A DNA stretch of 64,000 nt. It comes from Diaporthe sp. PMI_573. Lineage: Eukaryota > Ascomycota > Sordariomycetes > Diaporthales > Diaporthaceae. The stretch spans positions 124,001 to 188,000 of the forward strand of contig JAJTUP010000075.1 in the NCBI GenBank assembly GCA_021399435.1. Reading direction: 5' to 3'. Under the pieces are notes generated by a model. That model searched no databases, was not told the origin of the DNA, and was given only the letters and a program-made list of their open reading frames with translations. Below, piece by piece: positions 22,664 through 32,379 of the stretch (the first letter of the stretch is position 1; each line of letters begins with the position of its first letter). A program made the translations under genes and the position numbers.

Positions 22664-24149
22664 TTATCCTAGTCGCCGTCGTTTCTGGCCCCCTTCCGGT
22701 AAGGCTGGTAATGCCAGATACCCGGAGGAGACACCTACTGTAAATCGCCTTTTCCCCTGGCCGCCCTCCGCCAGCTGCGGCTGCTGTGAGAGTGTAGACT
22801 CGTCTGTTGATACTTGAGCCGTAGGTGTTCTTGCTAAGCGCTGACTGGCAATCCGCGCGCTGCGACGAAGAGGCACTTGCGTTCTTGTGTTCCGGGGTGT
22901 GCGTCTCCGTGTGTTTTCCCGCACCATAGGGAGCTGTTGGAAGACCCAGGGCAGTTCTTTGGAGTGGGCATCCGCAATCATCTTCCAATACGACCCGTAC
23001 GCCCTGTGGCCCCTTGTTGCCGTGAAAAATTCATCAATTGCAGTCAGCCGTGCCCTGACCCGTTCCAGCTTTGCCCTGGCTTCGGCTAGTCGTAGTGAGG
23101 CCGCGACAGCCTCAGATGATCCATTCTCATGTTCTGTGGCCAGCTCACACCGCAGCTGGTCCCCTTGTGCATTCCTTATTTCCGCCTCTACCTCTGCCTC
23201 TGTCCTTCTGCACGTTGTCTGTAGGGTGTTGTCCTCAACCAGCTGAGTCTTGACCTCCGACGGCCACAAAACGCCGAGAGAGGTCAGTCTTGCCCAGGAT
23301 TTGTCGTAGCATGCCTGATGAGTTGCCACACGTCTCCGACAGTAGTCAGACACGCAGTACTTAAACACAAGGTACTCCAGCCACGTCGATAGTTCGTCTT
23401 GTTGTAAGGGATCCATCGTAGCTCGAACCTGTCGTCTAAACCATGAGGATCAAGGACAATACGCCTCGCGGCTTCTGTATATGTGGCCAGGCTGTTGTCT
23501 TCCCTTGCCTGGTTGAAATCCTGGAGAGCCCGCGAACACTCCTTAGGGAGCAATGTACGATGCCGAGCCTGGCTAGGTTTTGATTCTCTTACGGCATACT
23601 GCCAAGGGCGGGAGGCGGGCTATCTGCCGAGCTGCTTTGTAAATACAATTGGGCATTCCCAGTCTGACGGCGTCGTCAGGAAGGGAAGTAGTATGTCGCG
23701 ATGTTTTGTAGGGTTGCGGAACACATCTTCGACCAGATCGAGGGGGTAGCCCGGTCGGCCACCGGCGCGCACAAGCTCCTCGTACTCTTGCCGCTCTTTG
23801 TCTTCGATGGGGGGTGGGGAGCAGGTAGGACTTCGGGAGTGGGATGGTGATTGTTCTGGCGTGGGCTGCTGTGCTGCCGCGATGAGGCGAATGTTCAGCT
23901 GATCCAGATCGAGAGCCGGATCTTCTCTCGCACGTCGCGCACGGTCTCTCCTCGTGGGTGAGCAGGTGCTTGGTGCAGAAACCTGATAGAGTGGGCAACT
24001 TACCGAAGCCGCTCGATGAAAGATTCGGGGAGCTGACCTGGGTCTTGGACGCTGATTACACGATTGTGCTGCTCGAGATACTGGTCGAGCTCGGCGTCGG
24101 TAAGCGCATTGAGTTCGCGAGCTAGGGGCGCCACCGTTGCGGTCGTCAT
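22664..24149 (-). pseudogene. fungal hypothetical gene with nonsense and frameshift
   Basis: From the ATG at 24149, exon 1 encodes MTTATVAPLARELNALTDAE onward. It splices through an intron of about 53 bp (GTAAGTTG to CACGAG) into a long exon containing LVRAGGRPGYPLDLVEDVFR. That frame meets a TAG at 23622-23620 after KQLGR, where Trp (TGG) would fit, then continues openly to about 23410. There it loses one base around the TGGATCC; the next frame (QDELSTWLEYLVFKY) runs to the stop at 22664. The second half is helical with a likely coiled coil (AEVEAEIRNAQGDQLR) and a basic tail ending KRRRLG. I recognise the overall pattern (helical, PGYP motif, QDELSTWLEYL motif) as a family of fungal hypothetical proteins often found in repeat-rich regions, with no known function. 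Confidence 0.6.
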
Positions 24150-24784
24150 TTCGTCGTCGATTTGTACAAGTTTCTGCGGTGATGCGTGCCCGCGAAACGT
24201 GTGAGCACCGGTCTGGTTGTCTGGTGGTTCAAATCGGAGCGGCCATCACCTTCCTGAGGAGAGCATACTCCGTGCCTAGGTTATGCACCTCTCCAAGGTT
24301 AGCCTGCCAAGCAACAGGACACACGGACCAACCAACCGTGCTTCAACTGTTGGCACAGCCCGGAAGCCTGCATGCCACAATTTTAGAGTTACCGCCGCCA
24401 ACCGCTGCGAGTGCGTTATCGTGATGGCACGCCTGCCGCGTCTCCAGGGAGTAGCCCGGCAATCTGTGCACTACAGGTCTGCGACTACCCGGTAGACGGT
24501 CGCCACCTACACTGTACAAAGTTACGAGGGGTGGCCCCGCATGGTCTCCACAGAAAGCCAACCTACTGGTAGCACAGGAATGCACAAGGTTACCATCGCT
24601 GTGGCCGCTAAGGTCTGGGCTTGTTTTTCTTGGTCCACTTACACGCAGATGGAAAGCTGTGACTGCTGGGAGTAATAAGCAATATCAGGTTGAGTGGTTG
24701 GAGGGGGGCCGACGTTCCGGTTGCCATGCGACCCTTATAAGAGCTCTGTCGGCCCCGGCGCAGGCCTGCATGATGGGCAAATAG
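24150..24784. other. intergenic, no supported gene
   Basis: GC-rich; only short overlapping frames. The phrase GGTTCAAATC near 24227 looks like a tRNA B-box but has no acceptor stem or A-box partner. Confidence 0.35.
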
Positions 24785-25120
24785 ATGGACGACACTATCA
24801 CCACGACAGTCATGTCTTATCACGATACGGATCTCATTGCCTACTTGTATGCATATGACGACAACCACCATGTCACGGAAATGATCAGAGAAAGTCTGAA
24901 TGAGTCTGTTCAGGCCCACCCCGAAGAGGAACCCTACCACCGGGGTAGCCGCGAGTCGACAGCCGCCCCGGAAAGTCCATCGATGCGCTTGGAGTTGAGG
25001 TTCAGCTCAGGCCCAAGAACCAGGGCTGGATTTGTGTTTGGGGCCGCCAAGAGCTGTGATTTTGTCCTGAGGAAGACTGAAATCAGCAACGTCCACTTTG
25101 CTATCACTTTTGACTATTAG
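24785..25120 (+). pseudogene. truncated FHA-domain protein, 111 aa
   Basis: The frame begins MDDTITTTVMSYHDTDLIAY and, after a short linker, enters an FHA-like sequence: LELRFSSGPRTRAGFVFGAA, then CDFVLRKTEISNVHFAITFD. The pattern G-x-V/F-x-G, S/CD and the IS-x-x-HF-x-I core is that of FHA phosphothreonine-binding domains. It stops one residue after the core, so the last half of the domain and any downstream kinase domain are missing. Only 14 bp separate it from the convergent gene at 25135. It is therefore likely a 3'-truncated copy of a fungal FHA-kinase type gene and probably non-functional, since the FHA beta-sandwich is incomplete. Confidence 0.6.
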
Positions 25121-25134
25121 ACTATTGCCCGAGG

Positions 25135-25947
25135 TCATCCGTCAACTCCTCCAAGGAACCTGGGCATCGTGAGGTAATCCGGCAACTCGTCCTTGACCGC
25201 ATCCTTGATCTCGAAGGCATCATGCGCCGACTTCCGCTTCTGGGGTGGAGGCGCATTTCCGTCAGTCACATTTGGAGCGAACATTGAGGTTCTCTCATCT
25301 TCCTCAGGTCCATCGTCCCGGACTCTATCATCTGCATTGCCTGACCCAAAAGCCAGGCCATCTAGAACTCTAACCCCACGCTCGCCATAGTTGCATTGCC
25401 ATGGGTGCGGCGCGGGCTGGAAGAAGCCTTTGGTGAACACCTCGCAGAGCCGTTGGAGCGCGGCCGCACTTGAAATGTGGTGCTGTTCCACGTGGACGGC
25501 AAAGAGGGTTTGCTTGGCGAATAACTCTAAGGAGCTGAGAAGCTGCTGGGAACGGCGGTTTGCCCGCAGTGGTAGTGCAACGTCCACAGGGGATAAGATC
25601 GGAACGGGGTCGTGGAGGACAAGGCGGAGGCAGGTGGTGCTGGGGCCGTCCAGCACGGGAGAGACGCCGTCCGGGAGGTGATGTGCCGGATCATGGCAGA
25701 GCAAGGCGATATTGCTTGAGGCGATCACCCCATACAAGTATTCACCGCTGGTCTCGTCCGTTGCCTCTCCCCTGAGGTTTAATAGAACCTGTACGACCAA
25801 GGAGGCGGCCTGGTGCTCCTCATCGAGAAAGAGGCTGAGCTGGACAGACGGTGGTTCCGGCCCGGCCAGGTAGAGGGGTGCCCGAGGCATGGACGAGGCA
25901 TCACTCCACTCGAACACAGCAGGGACGTTGTGCATGCGAAATACCAT
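25135..25947 (-). CDS. fungal hypothetical protein, 270 aa
   Basis: An open frame from the ATG at 25947 (MVFRMHNVPAVFEWSDASSM) to TGA. The frame is open 167 codons further upstream, but that part has atypical composition, so I chose the Met that begins the protein-like sequence. Residues 1-200 look folded: LYLAGPEPPSVQLSLFLDEE, then ANRRSQQLLSSLELFAKQTL. The C-terminal 70 residues are acidic with a short basic patch, PPQKRKSAHDAF. No catalytic motif. A diverged piece of a related N-terminus (APAVVEWIDTSSTPR) is readable on the minus strand near 32200-32290, so the family has at least one broken copy nearby. Role unknown. Confidence 0.6.
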   Translation of the reverse strand: MVFRMHNVPAVFEWSDASSMPRAPLYLAGPEPPSVQLSLFLDEEHQAASLVVQVLLNLRGEATDETSGEYLYGVIASSNIALLCHDPAHHLPDGVSPVLDGPSTTCLRLVLHDPVPILSPVDVALPLRANRRSQQLLSSLELFAKQTLFAVHVEQHHISSAAALQRLCEVFTKGFFQPAPHPWQCNYGERGVRVLDGLAFGSGNADDRVRDDGPEEDERTSMFAPNVTDGNAPPPQKRKSAHDAFEIKDAVKDELPDYLTMPRFLGGVDG

Positions 25948-26448
25948 GGTGGTTGGCAAGGAAGAGGAACTTGAGGAATGCAGCCGCGGTACAGATACAT
26001 GTGTTAGCGTATGACAGCGGAGCACGAGGGGCGGGAGTGTGCGGCCGAAGACGGGAGTCCGGGAAAGATAACCCCGGTTGTCAGGATGCCCACCCTCCCA
26101 GGCTTTATGGTGGTGAGGACAGCCCTTGGCCCCAGACGTGATTGTCGTGACGCGGCGGCGGCGGATCGGGAAGAATGGGGGGACGAGTTGAATAATTTGA
26201 GGCTGGCGGCGGCGGCAACCCAGGAGTACGAGTTTCGGTGGCCCAAAACCCCAGGGAGCATCCGACGCGTCTTGGTCGCGTCCGCCAACAGACACCCAAG
26301 GCGGGTCGGCGTGGGGGACGATCTCCACATAGTGGGTACCCTTGGACCTTGCGTCTGCCGTAAAATACGAATGCCAGACAACCCTCCGCGGCAAGTTTGA
26401 AGTGTACAGCACAAGCAAGTACCTAACCTCGCTTGCGTATCTGATCAC

Positions 26449-26978
26449 CTCGGCCGCTCAGTTGGCTCCAGCAAGCCGTCTACGCGCCGGGTTCGCATGC
26501 GGCAAGATCGCCGGGGGGCGGGGCCCCGGGTCCAGTGAGCGGAAGCCCTGGAGGCCAGAGCGCCGGCCTAGGAAGTGATAGATCACTTGCGCGGTTGGCA
26601 AGCTGGCAGGGGATACACGTATGGGCCGGATCACTGCGCCGCCTCAGCGCATGCTTGCCTGCATGTTTCTCAGCAGGTTTGTCGTATCTCCCCAGCCATT
26701 AGGGTATGTGAATTGTTCTGATTCGCTGTGGCAAGATACATGGCGTCGGATGTCGTATCAGAGGTGTCCGATGTTGTCACACGACCACAAGCACCCACGC
26801 TACCGAATGGCGCCCCTCCCAACATCCCGGGGAGCGTCCCCGTTCCTCTCCTCACACTCCGCGTTGGCCTTGAGCCAACCTGTATCTGCCGAGACACCCT
26901 GCCTGCCTCCGCGCCCCCGCGCCCTCCACGCCTCCCAACGGGCTGTTGGGTCAGCTTTGCTTCGTGTCAACTTTCGAG
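26449..26978. other. intergenic, no supported gene
   Basis: Proline-rich frames on the plus strand here are in GC-rich DNA and have no support beyond being open. Confidence 0.3.
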
Positions 26979-27401
26979 TCATTGCGTCTGCGTTCGAGGG
27001 AAGGCGAGATCACCAACAAGCGCCTTCCTCTTAGGTGGTGAAACTGATCTCAACGGCCTCGCATCGCCTGAGGAGCTTCTCTCAGGCGACGACATGGAGC
27101 GTAGCCTCCCTCTAGTGCTCGAGAGAAGCTGGGGACTGATGACCGAGGCTGCATCTGTGGTTGTTGCTAGTGCTTGTGCGAGTTCCTTCACCTGTGGTGC
27201 ATCCGAGTCCGGCACGTTCAACATCGGCGGGGTGGCAGGAAATGCACATATTGATTGAGGCTCACAATCAACGTAAACTGAATCAGAATTGACAGAGGCA
27301 CTTTCATCCGCCGGAGGGCTTGTGTGTGGCATGGCTTGATGGCGACGAGCTACCTGAGCTGGATCCTGAAGCTCGTCTGTCTTTAACGGTGTCGAAGTCA
27401 T
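26979..27401 (-). CDS. low-complexity Ser/Pro-rich protein, 140 aa, uncertain
   Basis: From the ATG at 27401 the frame reads MTSTPLKTDELQDPAQVARR and ends in a basic Ser-Pro segment containing SPERSS and SVSPPKRKA. SP motifs beside KRK suggest a phosphorylated nuclear segment. A plus-strand frame overlaps most of it, but the minus reading has the more ordinary composition. It may be the first exon or N-terminus of a longer gene now lost. Confidence 0.35.
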   Translation of the reverse strand: MTSTPLKTDELQDPAQVARRHQAMPHTSPPADESASVNSDSVYVDCEPQSICAFPATPPMLNVPDSDAPQVKELAQALATTTDAASVISPQLLSSTRGRLRSMSSPERSSSGDARPLRSVSPPKRKALVGDLAFPRTQTQ

Positions 27402-28353
27402 CCGGGCTGAAGAAATCCTGAAAAGTGTACCTATCAACAGAGTGAGATCTCCTGCCTAGAATCGCTGATACTCCAAGAAATACGGGCCCCAGGGGACAGC
27501 ATAGTTTATGGTGAGTTTCTCCCTGCCATAGGATTGACTTCACTGGCTAAGACTGCCTTTCTAGCCTGTGGTGATGCTGTTTTTACAAACCTGCCACGAA
27601 ACACTGCTATAAAGTATAGTAGGCCTGGTCGGCCGATCTACTTTCTCGAGTCTGGCTATAGACCACACAGTTTGCTCTCCACAGCCGGCGGAGGTCTGGA
27701 GGAGGGTAGTAACCGCAATAAGGCTACTAGAGGAGGGGCGGCAGACAAGAGCACAGAGATGTGACGGTGTGGTCTAAGCTTGCCTTGAGCGACAGATGTG
27801 GAAGCTCTGCGACTCCAGAAATACAAGACTCTTGCGGAATACGCAGATGGCTATAGCTGCTCTTTAGGGTTAACTGCACGGCTAGAGTAGCTAGGTTTAT
27901 TAATCTTGGAGGTCACGAGGGGATGATTATGTAATCAAGTAATAATAGTGTTAAACGGAAACGCTTGTGTGGGCGCTGCACGCAGAGAGTTACCCTAGAC
28001 TTGGCGCTGGATTTTGTCTAAGTGCCTATGGGGCGTGCACGCCGGCAGATAAGTTTGGTGGCCGTGAGTCGATTTTTTGGGCTATTTTAAGACCCTAACT
28101 TCGTACCTCTGCATTCCCCTTATTTCTTACCCAAAAAGTATGTAACTTAGTTTGTTAGATAGCCTGATTTCTGAAGTTTATCTGTACTTAGTTTGGTTAC
28201 TGTCAGGGTTAGGGTTGGCTGGCTATTTAAAGCCAAAGATAGTGGGTCTGGGGGCCGAATTTTCCGGCCTCGCCATTCCTGCACCAGAGCCAACCCACGC
28301 GTGCCCAGGGTTGAGACGATGTCGGAGGGACTGTGAGGAGGGCTGACGGAAGC

Positions 28354-28563
28354 CCACTCGAATTCAATACAAAGTTGTCCAAACCACTCTCAAGCATTCC
28401 AACAAGGCCTCCAGGCACCCTACTGCTACCTGACCCATTCAATCCACTAACCTTCAGACCACTCGAATTCAATACAAAGTTGTCCGAACCACTCTCAAGC
28501 GTCCCAACAAGGCCTCCAGGCACCCTACTGCTACCTGACACCTATTCGATCCACTAACCTTTA
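28354..28563. repeat. 105-bp tandem duplication inside the left arm
   Basis: Copies start CCACTCGAATTCAATACAAA at 28354 and 28459. The right arm has only one version of this segment, so the duplication arose after the arms formed. Confidence 0.8.
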
Positions 28564-28567
28564 GAAT

Positions 28568-28599
28568 TACTAATTACCACTTGGTGATTAGTAATTAAT
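28568..28599. repeat. short hairpin in the element centre
   Basis: ATTACTAATTACCA and TGGTGATTAGTAAT form a 14-bp stem with one mismatch. Confidence 0.6.
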
Positions 28600-29524
28600 A
28601 AATTCTCGAATATTCTATAGACCCTCTTTTAAAGCTATAAATAAGCGGGTCCTCTCTTGAGAATAGGCTAGATATTCAAGCAAGCAAGCAACGAGAAAAA
28701 TCCAACAATAATACTTTTATCTTTATACTATTTCTGAAGGTTAGTGCCTTCAGCAGTGTGTGTACGGCAGGGTCGCAGCAGGGTGTCTGGAGACGAGTTA
28801 GGACGATTGAGAGTGGTTCGGACAACTTTGCATTGAATTTGAGTGGGCTTCTGTCAGCCCTCCTCACACACCCTCCGACATCGTCTCACCCGCGGGCACG
28901 CGTGGGTTGGCTCTGGTGCAGGAATGGCGAGGCCGGAAAATTCGGCCCCCAGACCCACTATCTTTGGCTTTAAACAGCCAGCCAACCCTAACCCTGACAG
29001 TAACCAAACTAAATACAGATAAACTTCAGAAATCAGGCTATCTAATGAACTAAGTTACATGCTTTTTGGGTAAGAAATAAGGGGAATGCAGAGGTACGAA
29101 GTTAGGGTCTTAAAATAGCCCAAAAAATCGACTCACGGCCACCAAACTCATCTTTCGCCGCGCACGCCCCATAGGCACATAGCAAAAATCTAGTGCCAAG
29201 TCTAGAGTAACTCCCTACGTGCAGCGCCTATACATAAGCGTTTCCGTTTAACAGTTACTGTTGTTCAGAATGACGGTCATTTCTATAGTCTAGTGACCCA
29301 GGCTTGGTGGGAAGTTAGATTGTTCTATAGGTTTGGTTGGCTAGCCGTTGCCAAGCAATTACGGATACAAATGAGCGTGTACTCCGTACCTACCCCGAGG
29401 CTGATCTGCAGGCCGGTCAAGGTCAATGCGATAAGGAAGGATATCTACCCGCTCACCTCGTCCCATTTGATCTTCAATCATGCACATCCGTGTTTGTCTA
29501 TCAACACCAACACATCACGTCGCC

Positions 29525-31033
29525 ATGGCTTATGAAAGCCTATGCGCTACTGACAAGAGCCATAATCAGCATCAGTACCCTTCCCCTGACGCGACGTTGG
29601 CGAGTCGTGCCCTGTCTGCGACATCTGTACCGCCCTCCCCGCCTCTGTCCGCGTCGCCCTCGTCGCCTTCGTCATCCTCGACATCGTTGCCAGCGTCGGT
29701 GGTCTCCATTCCTCCTTGTCCACACGTCAATCTCCCACAGTCCGTCATCCCTGCGTTTGAAAGTCTCCAAGAACTTCATCGTGGACAATATACTGGACCG
29801 GCCTGGGCCAGGTATACCGGCGTGACAACCAGTAACGTCGAAGCCTTGGACTCTGCAGCTAGGTCGGCAGGAATCTACAAGTGGCGCTACGACTACGATC
29901 CGCACTCCGAGTCCCTCACACTTCGAATGCCAGAGGGGCAACCCCATAACTACGTGAAAAACGGTCTAAAGACTGCAATTTGGGATCGTCTCAAGGCACG
30001 ATTGGATCTGGCTATACAGCGACTGGAAGGAGACGACCCGTCCAGCATACAAGCGCAGTCACTTCGGTCCATCAAAGCCGCTATCATACCGCTTGTCGAG
30101 GCTCATACTGTGCTGCCTTCAGGGACAGAAAAGGTTCCGGATGTCTCTTTCTCGTATCGGGGATCTCGATATCCACCACTTGTCATCGAGGTTGGGCACA
30201 GTCAGAAGAGCGAGGAGCTGCCTGCCTTGGCACGGGAGTATATCGGTGACACAGGTGGCGACATTTGTACTGCCATCACGATCGATCTCGGATATCGCAA
30301 TCGTGCCCAGCGAACGTATGAGCGACGGCGACAACGAGAGGAGCACGGTTCCAGTGGGAACCAGCGTATGACCAGGTCCATGTCAAGACAGAGACATGCG
30401 AGCGAATCAAGGTCTCCATCGGCCACATCCAGTCGCCCGTCTTCACGCCCATCTTTACGCCCATCCACGATCTCTCTCTTCAGACTCGGGACGCGTGTTT
30501 TGCATGACGAAGTCTTCCGAGACGCGCAAGGCGAGAAGGCAGACGGAGGCTTTGAGCTGAATCTCGCCGACTTTGTCCCTCACCTTTCGAGTCCCGACGA
30601 GCCAGTCCCTAGTGCTGTTCTCGAGTCGCTATCGTTCACTGTTCCGTTCAGCGATCTTTGCAACGCCCTCCAGTGGGGAGAAGAACAGCAGACACTAGCA
30701 GAGAAAACGCCCACGCCACAACCCGAGGCTCGGCCAAATCGAAAGCGTGTACATTTCGACTGGACCCTTCTCGAGACGTCCCACGAGGACATTAAACCTT
30801 CCGAGAGACAGCATGATTCCACGTCCACGTCTAAGAGACGAAAGACAGGCCCAGGGGAGAGGTTATATCGTGGGCGTTCTAGGTCTCAGTCTCAGTCTGG
30901 TAGACAATCCAGTCGGTCTAGACAGGCGGTGTCTGAACAAGCGACTGCCACAGCTACTAGCATCGTGGAAAGACGAAGGTCCAGTTCACGTATTCAAGGG
31001 CAACAGCCTCATGCATCCACCAATATAGAATGA
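29525..31033 (+). CDS. PD-(D/E)XK-like nuclease-fold protein, 502 aa
   Basis: Single open frame. I chose the ATG at 29525 for its strong context (CGCCATGG); an upstream in-frame ATG at 29480 would add 15 residues. Residues 1-70 are Ser/Pro-rich. Residues 75-260 look folded: a helical part (NGLKTAIWDRLKARLDLAIQ), then EKVPDVSFSYRG and YPPLVIEVGHSQKSEELPAL. The spacing PD-x(13-15)-E-x-G/S, followed by a helix and a strand with TAITIDLGY, fits the PD-(D/E)XK pattern with the usual Lys replaced by Gly. The C-terminal half is disordered with basic and SR/RS-like blocks (RSRSQSQSGRQSSRSRQ). It may be a nuclease or an inactive nuclease-fold binding protein of the kind fungi carry in mobile regions. 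Catalysis is inference. Confidence 0.6.
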   Translation: MAYESLCATDKSHNQHQYPSPDATLASRALSATSVPPSPPLSASPSSPSSSSTSLPASVVSIPPCPHVNLPQSVIPAFESLQELHRGQYTGPAWARYTGVTTSNVEALDSAARSAGIYKWRYDYDPHSESLTLRMPEGQPHNYVKNGLKTAIWDRLKARLDLAIQRLEGDDPSSIQAQSLRSIKAAIIPLVEAHTVLPSGTEKVPDVSFSYRGSRYPPLVIEVGHSQKSEELPALAREYIGDTGGDICTAITIDLGYRNRAQRTYERRRQREEHGSSGNQRMTRSMSRQRHASESRSPSATSSRPSSRPSLRPSTISLFRLGTRVLHDEVFRDAQGEKADGGFELNLADFVPHLSSPDEPVPSAVLESLSFTVPFSDLCNALQWGEEQQTLAEKTPTPQPEARPNRKRVHFDWTLLETSHEDIKPSERQHDSTSTSKRRKTGPGERLYRGRSRSQSQSGRQSSRSRQAVSEQATATATSIVERRRSSSRIQGQQPHASTNIE

Positions 31034-31239
31034 CTCTGTCCACCATAGTTTTGAATAATCAGCTTATTCTACTCTACCCCATACTTAACCCTCATGACTA
31101 CATTGTGTGATTTAGCAGTACACGCCCGAGTCCCCGTTAGAATAAAGAACTCAGTACAGTGATGCTAGATCTCTCATTTAAGCTCATTATCAAGCCCATT
31201 CAGGCCTCCGGTGACAGCGAGTGCCCTGAGAAAGATAGC

Positions 31240-31851
31240 CTAGAACCCTACGGCGGAGCCCCTATCTGACTGGCGGCAGTGCCTGACGGCACGCTGTTCT
31301 AGACACCTTGCGATGCTTGCCACAACGCAGCGCAGCTCCTTCGCAAAGGAGTCACTCTCTTGCTTCTTCAATTCTTCGCGCTTTCTCTTCCGGTCGCAGC
31401 TGTTGGGAGTCATCGGGCTGAGTGGTTGGCGCTCCCGATACTCCGCCCTCTCGAAGTCTGTCACCATGAAGGACCGACTGGCCGTGTCATACAATATGTT
31501 TCGTGGTTCTGCATCGCCATGGAGGACACGTAAATAATGTAGTTTAGCGAAGGCATTGGCCACCACTTTGACGGCAAGCTTTCGGTCGATCTCGTCGGTG
31601 CAGCTAGACATAGACCGCCCAGCCCAGCTGAATAAGAGAAAGTGCCTAAACTCGCCGCCATCATAGTAGTACGGCAATACCAGATCCACGAGGCCAAGGC
31701 AAACTGGAACATGCTTCCCCTGCACACTGTGGATTTGCTTATACATCCTTTCTTCATGCTGTAGGCGCCCGAGATCAACCGTCTCAACGCCTTTGGCAAC
31801 AAGCGTATATCCATGCGTTGTAAGCCGAACCTTGAAGAGCGAGCCGATCAA
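31240..31851 (-). pseudogene. kinase-like protein lacking its N-lobe, 203 aa
   Basis: From 31851 the frame reads MIGSLFKVRLTTHGYTLVAK, a beta hairpin plus Lys region, then a kinase-like C-lobe. The catalytic loop reads VLHGDAEPRNILYD (HxD-type with downstream Asn) and the metal loop VTDFERAEY, with DFE replacing DFG. The tail contains RKRKREELKK. Such HGDAEPRN/DFERAE proteins are fungal kinase-like or phosphotransferase-like families. Full-length relatives carry several hundred residues upstream. Here the upstream DNA (31852-32360) is not open and holds only scraps. It is therefore probably 5'-truncated, although a short kinase-like protein could still be made. Confidence 0.55.
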
Positions 31852-32379
31852 GCCGGATAGGTACAGCGGTGTGGCGTCCGCATTATGGCCGCGGTCCTCG
31901 GCTAGCTGTGCGCAGAGGAGGCATAGAAACCGGGATCTGCCGATATGCGTTTAACCGTGACTAAGGGCGTTCAGACAGGTCTCATCCATAGGCCCGTCGT
32001 TTGCCAGCCCAAGGAGGCACTGATGAGTACGGCCGGTCCTCTATCCTCGTCTGTCTCACCACGTTTTAACCGCGCCCGCTTCCGCCACGTCGTTCCCGCT
32101 TCCCATCAGGGCTGCTAGTTAACATTATGGTTTCCACGGCTGATCGAGTAGACCGGGTCGGAGTCGGCGAGGGAGGAGTATCCCCTAGGTGGAGGAACAA
32201 CCGAGGGGTGGACGACGTGTCAATCCACTCGACCACGGCAGGGGCATTGCGGTTCGGAGTGGCATGACGGGCGATGACAAGGTGCGGCTCACAAAGCTGT
32301 TCCTAGGAGAGAACCACAGTCAGTCTATCTGATCACATTTGAAAGGGGCGGGGCTTTTACGTCTTTCTTCGAAAGCGAG
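31852..32379 (-). other. decayed sequence with a scrap of the 25135-25947 family
   Basis: On the minus strand near 32290-32200 one reads NAPAVVEWIDTSSTPR, resembling the N-terminus of the 270-aa gene. Nothing else is interpretable. Confidence 0.35.

Larger units (their letters stand above)
27950..29252. mobile_element. 1.3-kb inverted-repeat (foldback/MULE-like) element
   Basis: Two arms of about 500 bp are inverted copies. The left arm starts GTTAAACGGAAACGC at 27950 and the right arm ends GCGTTTCCGTTTAAC at 29252. The arms share long matches, for example the phrase CGATTTTTTGGGCTATTTTA. The 180-bp middle has no gene. Long terminal inverted repeats without a transposase fit a non-autonomous MULE or foldback element. 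I saw no convincing target-site duplication next to the termini. Both arms contain TTAGGGTTGG preceded by CAGGG. A third, single arm lies at 39116-39650. Confidence 0.75.

Noticed and set aside
22664..23553. pogo-type transposase with helix-turn-helix
   Set aside because: At first the QDELSTWLEYL block suggested a Tc5-type helix-turn-helix, but the continuous upstream frame and coiled-coil tail fit a non-transposase fungal family better.
24180..24260. tRNA-like B-box GGTTCAAATC
   Set aside because: No A-box, acceptor stem or anticodon arm could be built around it.
26728..27258. 176-codon plus-strand frame
   Set aside because: GC-rich shadow, mostly antisense to a more ordinary minus-strand frame; no motif.
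27930..29270. 9-bp target duplication for the foldback element
   Set aside because: AATAATAGT and AGTTACTGT flank the ends, but they agree at too few positions.
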